DNA from: Zelonia costaricensis
Lineage: Eukaryota > Euglenozoa > Kinetoplastea > Trypanosomatida > Trypanosomatidae
Assembly: GCA_030849075.1 (NCBI GenBank)
Contig: JASAOO010003519.1
Coordinates: 1 to 64,000 of the forward strand
Direction: 5' to 3'
Length of the DNA stretch: 64,000 bases
In this document: piece by piece, positions 40,979 through 49,679 of the stretch
Layout: each line of letters opens with the position of its first letter
Position numbering within the stretch: the first letter of the stretch is position 1
Notes under the pieces: generated by a model
The model's input: the letters and a program-made list of their open reading frames with translations, nothing else
What the model was told of the DNA's origin: nothing
Database searches by the model: none
Program-made: the position numbers and the translations under genes

Positions 40979-43900
40979 ATGCAGGCGGCCACAGGCGGCT
41001 TCTCGCTAGAGGTGCGGGGCGGCCCGGCCCCGACCGTGGACCGCCAGCCCCGCCCCTCCATGCTCTACCGCTCCCCGCTGGAGCTCGCATCGCCGGTGCC
41101 CGCCACCGGCGTTGAGGTCGACGCCCGCAGCGTCACGTCCCCGTGGCGTGGCCACAGCGCCGGGGAGTTCGGCTCACCGCAGGACGACACGCGCAGCCTG
41201 AACAGCTCCTTCCGCTCCATCCGGCGTCGCCGCGGCGAAGGGTCTGGCGTCGCGGGCGATGGACGAGACTGGACGCAGGCGCTGCTCGATCTGGAGCGGA
41301 TGCGCCGCGAGAATCAAGACCGACTCAACGAGTCGCTGCGCCCTGAGCGCTCTCCCGGCAACTCGCCGCCCGACGACGGCCTCGCGCGGTCGCCGTCGAA
41401 CAGCTCCGCCATGAGCTCCGTCCGGCGCCGGCGCCGCGGCGTTCCGGGCGGCGGCGGCGTAGGCAGCCGAGCCATGAGCAGCGCGGCCTTCGAGGAGTCC
41501 TTCATGGACAACCATCAGTGCGCGGGTGGCTTCACCACCACGCGCACCGACTCCAACTACGGCACGCCCGCCCCCGTGACGCCCTTTGCGGTGCCCGCCC
41601 AGACGCGCTATGCCTCATCGCCCACCACGACCACGAACGGCAACGGCAGCGGCAACGGGCACGCACGGGGCACCACCAACGGGGTGACGGAGTGCGTGTA
41701 CTCGCCAGTGGAAGGGGACGAACGCAGCCCAACACCGAAGCTCCGCACCTCGGGGCTGCCCAGTTGGCTGCGCTTGCCCCCGCCCGATCAGGGCCCGCTC
41801 ACGCCGGAGGCAGCCCAGGCGAAGCCGGCCCGCCCCACCTCTGCCCCGGCACCGACCGAGAAGGCAAGGACATACGCGCCGGTGTCCACCACTGCGGCCG
41901 CAGGTCCGACAGCAGCGCCTGCCCCCGCGGCGTCCCCGCCCAGAGCGGCGCGGGGGGCGCCCCCGGCGGAGAAGAGGACTGTCGACGGTCCAGCGAAGGC
42001 GCCGGAGGCAGCAGAGACGCCGGCACCCCACCTCGCCACGCCACCGACCACCAACACCGCCATCACGGCGCAGCGGCGGCCCTCCGCAACCGGTGCACTG
42101 CGCGTGCTGCGGGAGGCCGCGGCCACTGCAGCTGTAGGGCATGCCGCAGAGCAGCCTGCTACGGCTCGCACGGTGGCGGACGAGGCGGAGGTGCCCGACA
42201 GGGCAGCCTCCACCGCCCGGACGGAGCCGTCGTCGCAGGTGATGACGCCGCCCTCCTCGACCGTGTTCGCCCCCACCGCCCGCCCGCAGGCGCCCGCCCC
42301 CAGCACCGCACGCCAGCCCGTCGCGCAGACGTACGTGGCACGCCACACAAGAGCCGCCGCTGCTGCCGCCGTTGGGCTGACGGCCGCCCCGGCGTCTCCG
42401 CCGCGTGTGCAGCCGCCAGCACAGTCCACGTGGAGCGCTGCCGCATCGCCGGCCGCGGTGGCGCCAGCTGCGGTGGAGGCGCCCGCACCCGCATCGCTGC
42501 TGGCTGCTCCTGCCGCCAACGTGGTCGTGCCGCCACTGCGCACGCCGCTGCCGTCGCCTCCGCTCGTGACCGAGTCCAACACGGCGCCGCGCATCGCGTC
42601 TGCTCGTGACGGTGGCGCGGAGCCGCAGCCGCTGGAGGTGCCCGCAAGTCGCAGCCGAGCCTCGGCACCCGGCGTAGAGGGCGGTGAGCCCGAGCCGCGG
42701 CTGTCGCCCAAGACGCCGGCATCGGCCGCAGCGAAGCCAGGTGAGGCTACTGCTGCTCCTCCACCTACCGCTGCAGTTGGCGAGGAGTCGCCACGGCCGC
42801 GGCCGGTGAGCACGATGCGGCCGACCCGCACGGTGCGGAAGGACCCGGGCGTCCTGCGCAAGCCCGCCGAGGACGACGGCGCAGGCGGGCGGACGCCGCT
42901 GTCCATCGCGATGGCGCGGCGGCTGCTCTCGTCCGTGCCCCGGCAGCGGCAGCAGGTGTCCACAGCCCGCACCATCCGCGACGCGGCCGACCCTGCGGCA
43001 GCGGCGGACGGCGGCGACGCGGCCCACCCGCCGGGCCAGGGCGGTGCTGCCGGTGTCGGCGGTCGCGTGCTACACCGTACGACGGCGCTGACGGAAATGC
43101 GGCGGCAGGAGGTGCTGCGGGACCGGCAAGAGCGGGAGCGTCGCGCTGTCGAGGAGGCCCGCGCCTGCCTCGGCCCGGTGCACCCAAGCACCTCCACCAC
43201 TGCCCCGCCGCGGCGCTCAACAGGAAGTGGCGGCGGCGGCCCTACCGCTGCTGCTGCTGTGGAACAGACGCCTGCGCGGCAGCGCACTGCGGGTGGCTCG
43301 GTGGAGACGCACAGCACCGTCTCGCAGGACGCGTCACCAACCGCCGCGCACCACCGCCGGCGCATGACCAGCGGCGGTACGCGTCTGCGCACGCACGCGA
43401 AGGACGGTGGAGCTGCCGCCACAGCATCGACCTCTGCACTTCCCCCACCGCCTGCGATGAGCGGGCTGGCACCCGCAACTCGACGCCCCGCTGCGGCTGC
43501 GGCGGACGCGACGCCGGTTACCTCCGCGCGCCCTTCCACGAAGCTCGCGAAGGCCACCGCGGACGCCTCACCGCTGTTGACGGCTGCGAGCTCGCCGCCG
43601 CGCGGTGGGCAGCCGCACGCGACCGGGGCTGCCGCACCGGCGATGGCCGTCGCACCAGACGCGTCGCCGTCGCCGGTCGGCTCCCCGGCGTCCCGCACGC
43701 GGCGGGTCACGTTGAACGGTCCGCTGCTGCGCTCACAGCAGCAGCACGTCGCCGCAGCGACGCCCACCGCCTGCACGCCGGTGGCCGGCACACTGAAGGA
43801 GGCGGGGCGCTTGAAGAGCGCCGCCGTCGGCAAGAGTGGGCCGCGGCGCGCCTCCACCCTCGCCGACGCCTCCTCTCCCGCCGCGGGGAGTCGGGCAGCT

Positions 43901-44221
43901 TCGATCGAAGCGGAAGTGAAAGCCACACCGCGTGCGCCGTCCGCCGTGCAGACATCGCGGAGCACGTTGCTGGTGTCGCCGACGGCGCCGTCCTCGCTGA
44001 TGGCCACTCCGTGTGTGTCCAGCAAGGCCTCCCCACGCCCCTCTGCGGCGCTCTCGTCTCCGAGAGCGGAGAGATTGCGCGAGCCCGCACCCGTCGCCTC
44101 GTCCCCCACGCAGCCGCCGAAGCCGCAGGCGATGCCGTTTTGCGTCGAGTGCGGGCAGCGGCACGTCGACGAGGAGGCGAAATTCTGCGCGCGGTGCGGC
44201 CACAAGCGGGCGTACCTGTGA
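40979..44221 (+). CDS. Long Ala/Pro-rich disordered protein with C-terminal zinc ribbon (1080 aa)
   Basis: Nearly the whole protein is low complexity, rich in Ala, Pro, Thr, Ser and Arg, and probably disordered. A short charged helix with DLERMRRENQDRLNESL lies near residues 101-117, and another (MRRQEVLRDRQERERRAVEE) near 705-725. The only folded domain visible is at the C-terminus: C1055-x2-C1058 then C1070-x2-C1073, a four-cysteine zinc ribbon ending in GHKRAYL at the very end of the protein. Terminal ribbons of this type occur in several trypanosomatid proteins of unknown function. Cytoskeletal attachment is possible given the basic disordered body, but unproven. The start at 40979 (MQAATGGFSL) is preferred over the in-frame ATG at 40889, which lies only 6 bases after the predicted acceptor, although the latter cannot be excluded. 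Confidence 0.85.
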   Translation: MQAATGGFSLEVRGGPAPTVDRQPRPSMLYRSPLELASPVPATGVEVDARSVTSPWRGHSAGEFGSPQDDTRSLNSSFRSIRRRRGEGSGVAGDGRDWTQALLDLERMRRENQDRLNESLRPERSPGNSPPDDGLARSPSNSSAMSSVRRRRRGVPGGGGVGSRAMSSAAFEESFMDNHQCAGGFTTTRTDSNYGTPAPVTPFAVPAQTRYASSPTTTTNGNGSGNGHARGTTNGVTECVYSPVEGDERSPTPKLRTSGLPSWLRLPPPDQGPLTPEAAQAKPARPTSAPAPTEKARTYAPVSTTAAAGPTAAPAPAASPPRAARGAPPAEKRTVDGPAKAPEAAETPAPHLATPPTTNTAITAQRRPSATGALRVLREAAATAAVGHAAEQPATARTVADEAEVPDRAASTARTEPSSQVMTPPSSTVFAPTARPQAPAPSTARQPVAQTYVARHTRAAAAAAVGLTAAPASPPRVQPPAQSTWSAAASPAAVAPAAVEAPAPASLLAAPAANVVVPPLRTPLPSPPLVTESNTAPRIASARDGGAEPQPLEVPASRSRASAPGVEGGEPEPRLSPKTPASAAAKPGEATAAPPPTAAVGEESPRPRPVSTMRPTRTVRKDPGVLRKPAEDDGAGGRTPLSIAMARRLLSSVPRQRQQVSTARTIRDAADPAAAADGGDAAHPPGQGGAAGVGGRVLHRTTALTEMRRQEVLRDRQERERRAVEEARACLGPVHPSTSTTAPPRRSTGSGGGGPTAAAAVEQTPARQRTAGGSVETHSTVSQDASPTAAHHRRRMTSGGTRLRTHAKDGGAAATASTSALPPPPAMSGLAPATRRPAAAAADATPVTSARPSTKLAKATADASPLLTAASSPPRGGQPHATGAAAPAMAVAPDASPSPVGSPASRTRRVTLNGPLLRSQQQHVAAATPTACTPVAGTLKEAGRLKSAAVGKSGPRRASTLADASSPAAGSRAASIEAEVKATPRAPSAVQTSRSTLLVSPTAPSSLMATPCVSSKASPRPSAALSSPRAERLREPAPVASSPTQPPKPQAMPFCVECGQRHVDEEAKFCARCGHKRAYL

Positions 44222-45213
44222 CGTCCGCGAGCGGCTGTTGTCTGCTCGGTGGTGGGGGCCGGCACTGCGGGTCTGTGTCTGCGTGGGGATAACGCGATTG
44301 GGTCCGAAAGGTGGGTGGGTGAACTGCCGAGGAGGGGGGGAGTAGGTTGCTGCGACTGGCGTGGTGGGCCTAAATCTTAGCTTTGTGGGAGTGCCAAGCC
44401 GGCTTGCTTCTGTCTCTCTCGTTCCCTGTGTGTGTGTGTGCTTGTGTGTGTGTGTGAGTGGGACAGGGAGTTGGTGTGTGTGTGTGTGTGTGTGCGCTTG
44501 CTGGTGCGGCAGCGCCTTTTTCTTCTTTCGTTTCGTGCTGGGTTGTGTGTGACCGCGCACACTTCTGCTCCGTCCCGTGAGGCCCTGTACGGCTTGTGAA
44601 GACTCTAGTAAACACACGCGTAGAAGGGCAGAACGCTGCCGCATCCGCTCGAGGGGTGATGCCGGCCCACTTCTCAGGTGACGCCACCGCGTCGTCGCCG
44701 CCACCGCAACTGCTTCGCCTCGGAGCTGGCGGACGGCTGCGACACGATGGCGTCGCGCTGCAGGGCGGGGCCGACATGGTTGGCGCCTTGCCGCACGCGT
44801 TAGCACCAGAAAAGCGGCTGGCGCTGGTGATGCCGTGTCTTGGCGTGCCGGTAGAGACACGTGCTCCCCACGCTGCGCTGGGTGGGCGCTGGGCGACTTT
44901 GATGGTGACCTCTGGCGTTCTCTCGTCTCGCGACTCTCCCCACCTGTTGCCCCTACCGCGCCGCGGCAGCGTGTGCCTCCCTCCGCCCACACAAGAAGAA
45001 GGAGAAGCTGAAACCCATCCAACTGCGGTGCTTTATCACCGAAGAAGACGCACCACAGCGCAAAGCGGCGGCCTCGCCACTGCTCCCTTTTTCGTTGTCA
45101 TCTCGCCTGTGCACTCCTCACTGCATCAGGCCGCACACACATTCTCGCTCCCTCTATCGCGACAGCGTCGCCCTCTCTGCTGAATTGCTGGCGGCCCGCG
45201 CTGGGTCACAGCC
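44222..45213. other. Intergenic region before the cold-shock repeat gene
   Basis: No gene was seen. It has (TG)n runs at about 44429-44457 and 44473-44494. The 44640-44960 segment is GC-rich, balanced sequence unlike the usual pyrimidine-rich spacer and could be a retroposon remnant, but I cannot test this. A tract at ~45142-45159 followed by AG 45164-45165 is the likely acceptor (5' UTR ~48 bases). Confidence 0.55.
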
Positions 45214-47658
45214 ATGCGGCGAAGCTCGGCGCTACTGGTGGGGACGCTGACGAGGGCTCTGCTTTGCAGCGCCACGACAGCAACAACATCCACTGCAACC
45301 AACGCGGATGCCAGCGCACTCACGCGCCATGGCGGCACGGCACTGCGCAGCACACGGCGGAGTGGCCGCATCACCGAGTGGGACCCGTTCGAGCGTCACG
45401 GCGTCATCGTCGACGGCAAGGACGGCCGCCGCTACCGCATTGCCAGCACCCGCGCCTTCGAGACGGTGCTGCCCACGATGCTGCGCACTCTGGAGGGGGC
45501 GGCGGTGGTGTTCGACGTCGACGTACGGCCCTCGGCAGACCGCGTCATCGTCCGCAACCGACTCACGCCTATCACCGCGGAGAGCTATCGCCAGAAGCCG
45601 CCGGTGGACTTCTTGAGTCCGGAGATGCTGCAGTGGGCCGGTCCGCGACGCCCTGCAAGTCAGCGCAAGTCTGCAGGAACAGTCACCGCCGCATCGCCCG
45701 CGCCGTCCGCCCCCCTCAACACTTGCAACAGCGCGACGGCGTCGCCGGAGGACGAGACTCGCTTTGCGAAGAACATCGTTGTCGACGTGACCAGCATCCC
45801 GGCGACGCAGATCGCGCGGTGGAGCGGCCCGCTGTCGGATGAGGCCGTCATCAAGCCGACCAAGAACCTCAAGGACATGCGTAGCAGCCGCCTCTTCGAC
45901 GTTGAGACGAACGCATACCTGCGCCTCACCCAGCAGCTCGGAAGCGCATCGGAGGCGCAGCGCATCGTCGCCCAGGAGCGCGAGAAGGCGGCCGAGGGCG
46001 GAGCGCGGCGCGTGGTGCTTGCGGAGTCGACGGAAGGCGTCATTGTCGCCTGGTCGGGCATTCACCGCAGCGGGCTCATTCGCGAAGGCGCTGCACAGGC
46101 CGCGGACGCAGCCGGCGGATCCGCCGTGACGCCCACGCACGGCGGCGACAGCGACGCGCTCTGCGTCATTCGCAACGTGCACGCCTTTCAGAGCGCGCTG
46201 CCGACTTCGCAGAGCCTGCAGCACCGCCGCGTCACCTTCGCCAAGGTCTCCTACGCCGCCCAGCCCAACCGCTGCTTCGCCGAGAACATCGTCGTCACGG
46301 GCGACGTGCGCTACGACGCGGCGGTGCCGTCGGTGGAGGAGGCGCAGGCGGCCAAGGCGCGGGAGCGGGCAGCCGCGCTGCAGCAGTCGCGCCGGCTCGG
46401 GGCCCTCATCATGGAGGACGACGACAGCAGCGGCGCCGGCGGAGCTCCCCCCGCCTCTTCTCGAGGCCCAGCGTCATCGACGGCAGCCACAGGAGCAGCA
46501 GCGGCTGCGGCGGCGGTGTCGGCCGACATGGCAAGAGAGGCGGCGGCGGTGGACCCTGACAAGGTGCTGTACGGCGTGGTGGTACGCTGGAGCGGTGGCC
46601 AGGGCGTCATCGAGGCGGGCGACGGCCGGCACTTCTTCCTCCGCTCCGCCGCGGACCTGGAGCAGCTGGTCGACACCGCGTCGGCCCACCTGCGCGGCGC
46701 GGTGGTGCAGTTCCGGCAAGACGCGGCAAGCCCGCGCTACGCGTGCCACGTCGACATCCTCAGCACCCCGACCTCCACGATGAGCGAGGTGAGGCCGCTC
46801 CTGGAAAGGACGCGCTTCGCCGGCTTTGCGGAGGGGCCGGGTTCGGGTGCGGCGAGGGAGGCGAAGGCCGCCGCGACGGCGCTGGAGGATGTGGAGTGGA
46901 CGGAGGGCACGCTGCTGTCGTGGTCCGCCGTGGAGGGGCACGGCATCGTCATTGGGGCCGACGGCGAAGACACCCGCTACGTGCTGCGCGACCCAGAAGA
47001 GAACGTGATCGACTACGCGACGAAGCAGCCGCTGCTGCGCAAGGGACGCCGAGTGAAGTTCACCCCGTTCGGGAGCACCGGCCGACTGGCGTGCAACGTG
47101 GTGCTGCTCGACGCAGAGGTGGAGGAGGCTGCCCTCGCCGCGGAGGAGCTGCGGCCCAAGGAGCCGCAGCTCACGATGGACGGCAACGTGAACGAGGCCA
47201 TCCCGTCACCGACGAGCACGAGCTACTGGCTGAACCGCATGGACAAGGCGGGCTACGACACGAAGGAGGTGAAGGCTCTGCAGAACCGCGCGCTGCGGCT
47301 GGACGAGGACGAGGACGACGGAGACGACGGCAGCGAGGGCGGCAAGTTCCTGGACAGCGAGGAGCTCCTGAAGAAGGACCCGTGGTGGAGCGACCCGCGC
47401 AAGAACGTGCGCTTCCCGAACAGCGACATGACGGCTGGCCACCTCGCCCTCATCGGCCCCGCCTCCATGATGAACGTCGCCATGAAGACGAAGGACCCCA
47501 AGAAGCTGGACAAGATGCTGAAGAAGTACCAGTCGCGGCTGACGGAGGAGCAGAAGGAGTACGCATGGAAGCAGGCGAAGGAGATGGCGCCCAAGTACGA
47601 GGAGTGCGTGCGCAAGGGTCGTGAGCGCAACGAGGAGCCCACCTTCCACTTCTTCTAG
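45214..47658 (+). CDS. Putative mitochondrial protein with four cold-shock-like repeats (814 aa)
   Basis: The N-terminus MRRSSALLVGTLTRALLCSA looks like a mitochondrial targeting peptide. Four segments share the pattern G-x-hydrophobic-x-x-W-x(5-9)-G-h-I followed by G-D/A-DG-x-x-Y/F, the beginning of a cold-shock (CSD/OB) domain: about residues 50-120 (GRITEWDPFERHGVIVDG), 274-360 (GVIVAWSGIHRSGLI), 449-520 (GVVVRWSGGQGVIEAGDG) and 562-635 (GTLLSWSAVEGHGIVIGADG). CSDs bind single-stranded RNA or DNA; the known kinetoplast example is RBP16, which has a single domain. After residue ~640 a distinct Asp/Glu- then Lys-rich helical region runs to the end (KDPKKLDKMLKKYQSRLTEE). Inference: a mitochondrial RNA-binding or mitoribosome/RNA-processing factor. 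The classic RNP aromatic residues are only partly kept. Confidence 0.88.
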   Translation: MRRSSALLVGTLTRALLCSATTATTSTATNADASALTRHGGTALRSTRRSGRITEWDPFERHGVIVDGKDGRRYRIASTRAFETVLPTMLRTLEGAAVVFDVDVRPSADRVIVRNRLTPITAESYRQKPPVDFLSPEMLQWAGPRRPASQRKSAGTVTAASPAPSAPLNTCNSATASPEDETRFAKNIVVDVTSIPATQIARWSGPLSDEAVIKPTKNLKDMRSSRLFDVETNAYLRLTQQLGSASEAQRIVAQEREKAAEGGARRVVLAESTEGVIVAWSGIHRSGLIREGAAQAADAAGGSAVTPTHGGDSDALCVIRNVHAFQSALPTSQSLQHRRVTFAKVSYAAQPNRCFAENIVVTGDVRYDAAVPSVEEAQAAKARERAAALQQSRRLGALIMEDDDSSGAGGAPPASSRGPASSTAATGAAAAAAAVSADMAREAAAVDPDKVLYGVVVRWSGGQGVIEAGDGRHFFLRSAADLEQLVDTASAHLRGAVVQFRQDAASPRYACHVDILSTPTSTMSEVRPLLERTRFAGFAEGPGSGAAREAKAAATALEDVEWTEGTLLSWSAVEGHGIVIGADGEDTRYVLRDPEENVIDYATKQPLLRKGRRVKFTPFGSTGRLACNVVLLDAEVEEAALAAEELRPKEPQLTMDGNVNEAIPSPTSTSYWLNRMDKAGYDTKEVKALQNRALRLDEDEDDGDDGSEGGKFLDSEELLKKDPWWSDPRKNVRFPNSDMTAGHLALIGPASMMNVAMKTKDPKKLDKMLKKYQSRLTEEQKEYAWKQAKEMAPKYEECVRKGRERNEEPTFHFF

Positions 47659-48210
47659 CGCATCAGCACCGTCACATACAAAGCAGGAGAGAGAGAACAA
47701 CAGCTACAACCACAAAAAGAGGACCTTGAGCGTAGCACGTGCGCTGTGTCGCCTCCAAGTGCGCACGCGAGTACACGTGAACACGTCGGCGAATGCACCG
47801 TAAACGCAGGAAGGGGAAAACAGAGTGAATAGTTACACTCGGTGTGATCCACTTGCTGAGGGAAGGAAGAAGAAGCGTGGGGTGCACGAAGTCAGTGATC
47901 ATAGGACTCACACCAGCCTCGACAGCGAGGCTCTCTAAAGTGGGAGGGCTCCGGGTTGTGGTTCGGCGCCAGAGTGCCGTGCGCCCGTCGCTCCCTTTCG
48001 CTTGTGCGGCTACGTCCGGCCTCACTCGTTCCCAGCCGTCATGGACAGACGCCCGCTGCGTGGCACTCTGACCATCTTTCCCTGCTCTCTTCACCGACAC
48101 CTCCCTCCTGCGCACCTCATGTTTGCCGGCTGCATCACACACACACACACACACACGCGGCTCCACCGTTTGATGCCTCGTCTCTGCCACAGTCGCATCC
48201 ACGGGCTACG
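47659..48210. other. Intergenic region before the small zinc-ribbon gene
   Basis: No gene was seen. A pyrimidine tract at ~48076-48110, a (CA)n run at 48136-48157 and a second short tract lead to AG 48191-48192, leaving a 5' UTR of only ~18 bases. Confidence 0.6.
48136..48157. repeat. (CA)n microsatellite upstream of a splice acceptor
   Basis: CA units lie between the strong pyrimidine tract and the AG nearest the start codon at 48211. Confidence 0.9.
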
Positions 48211-48621
48211 ATGGTGTCCAAGACGCGCAAGCAGCGGCAGAAGAAGAAGGCAACGATGCAGGCCAACGGCGGCGTGCTGCCGGCGGTGGTGCCCAGTGTG
48301 CCCAAGTCGGTGCACCTCAAGAAGACACGCCCAAACATGAAGGGCAAGATGAAGATCCGGCTAGGCCTTGAGTCCCCCATCGACATCTACAACGGCTTTG
48401 ATGACCGCAAGGGGGTGCTTTGGCGCTGCCCGAACTGCGCCAAGGAGTGCCGCGTCGTGGGCTTCTGCGTGGACTGCGCGTCTGGCGTGAAGTCCAAGAC
48501 GCACACCGGCCGGCTCATGAGCCGTGCGAGCAGCACCAAGAAGGAGTCGGCTCACGCCACGGCGCCGAAGCTGCGCATGAAGGCGAAGGGCAAGGCGCTG
48601 AAGCTGAAGCGGAAGAAGTAG
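48211..48621 (+). CDS. Small very basic zinc-ribbon protein (136 aa)
   Basis: The protein is Lys/Arg-rich at both ends (SKTRKQRQKKKATMQ at the start and LKLKRKK at the end). It carries one compact zinc-binding candidate with C73-x2-C76 and C86-x2-C89, plus an additional C80. Basic termini around a zinc ribbon are typical of ribosomal, ribosome-assembly or nucleolar proteins, so an RNA-associated role is likely, but I do not recognise the family. No membrane segment or targeting peptide is visible. The start at 48211 is the first ATG after the AG at 48191-48192. Confidence 0.87.
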   Translation: MVSKTRKQRQKKKATMQANGGVLPAVVPSVPKSVHLKKTRPNMKGKMKIRLGLESPIDIYNGFDDRKGVLWRCPNCAKECRVVGFCVDCASGVKSKTHTGRLMSRASSTKKESAHATAPKLRMKAKGKALKLKRKK

Positions 48622-49679
48622 CCGCCTCGTGCCCTCCCCCTTTTTCTTTTTCCGTCTCTGTCTCGAGTCGCTTGGTGCCACGCGGCAGACGTCGTAATTC
48701 GGCTAACGTGTAAAGGTGCACCAGCGCGTGGCAAACCTGGTGTGGCCCGATGAAGAGAAACCTCGTCGAGAATCCAGCAAAGTAAGATGAAGAATGAAGA
48801 GTTGTGTCGCGCTTTGGGGTGGCGATGAGCGTGGACAGGCGGCATGTGATGACACTTTGGTGTAGCTGGTTGTGCTCCAGCCCCGACCCCCCGGACCTCT
48901 TCGAGCGTGCCGTTGCGCCAGCGGAGAAGTGCAGCCTTTGCTTTGCGTCACAGTCGGCCCGCCTCACCCAGCTCACGCCGATGTCCCCATCTCCCTCCTC
49001 CGTTTGTGTTTGAAGGCTTCAACGTCTGCAGTGATACGGGCATGGTCCCCCTGCTGCTGGAGCTCGTCTTGCGTCCGACTTCCTGGTGCCCTCGTCTGCT
49101 TCTCCCCGTTTTATTCCAAGCACACACACAGACACACACACACACACACACACACAGCCTACAGGATACGTGTCAACACCCCGCTCTTGTCTGCCCTCCC
49201 CCTCTTCGTAGCCCTACCCTGCGCTCCAACACGGGCAGGCATTCATGATCGTCGACTCGAGCTTGCACTTGCATCCTTTTCTTTTTTCCCCAGCTTTGTG
49301 AGCTGCCACCGCCACTGCGTGCCTTGTGCGGTCGCCACGCGAAGGCCATCAGAGGCGCACCAACCCACCCGCTTCGCCTCTTCTCTTGCGCTGTAGGACA
49401 TGTGACGAGCCGCTCTGAGGCATTTGCCGCCACGCCGCGCACTCACCGCTGTTCTCGTTGTCATTCTTTTATTGTTTGCCTTGTGTGGTGCAACTCCACA
49501 GCCGCGCCCCACTGCTGGCGCCACCGTCACACAGTCGCCAGCAGCTCCTGGACGCCATCGCCGCCACGACAGCCAGCGCTGTCGCGTAACGTGTCACTAC
49601 GCGCTTGCTCTTTCCTTCTTCTCTCTTCATTCATATCACTCCGCCAACCGGAATCGCCGGGCGTGCAAAGGACGCCATC
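48622..49679. other. Intergenic region before the BT1-family transporter gene
   Basis: No gene was seen. It contains a (CA)n run at about 49121-49156. The strong pyrimidine tract at ~49602-49640 has its first downstream AG at 49669-49670, which would give a 5' UTR of ~9 bases. Confidence 0.6.
49121..49156. repeat. (CA)n microsatellite
   Basis: CA units with one GA interruption, in the spacer between the zinc-ribbon and transporter genes. Confidence 0.9.

Noticed and set aside
41788..44265. 825-codon open frame on the minus strand
   Set aside because: It is antisense to the Ala/Pro-rich zinc-ribbon gene; its Ala/Gly/Val/Ser composition mirrors the sense codons and it has no domain.
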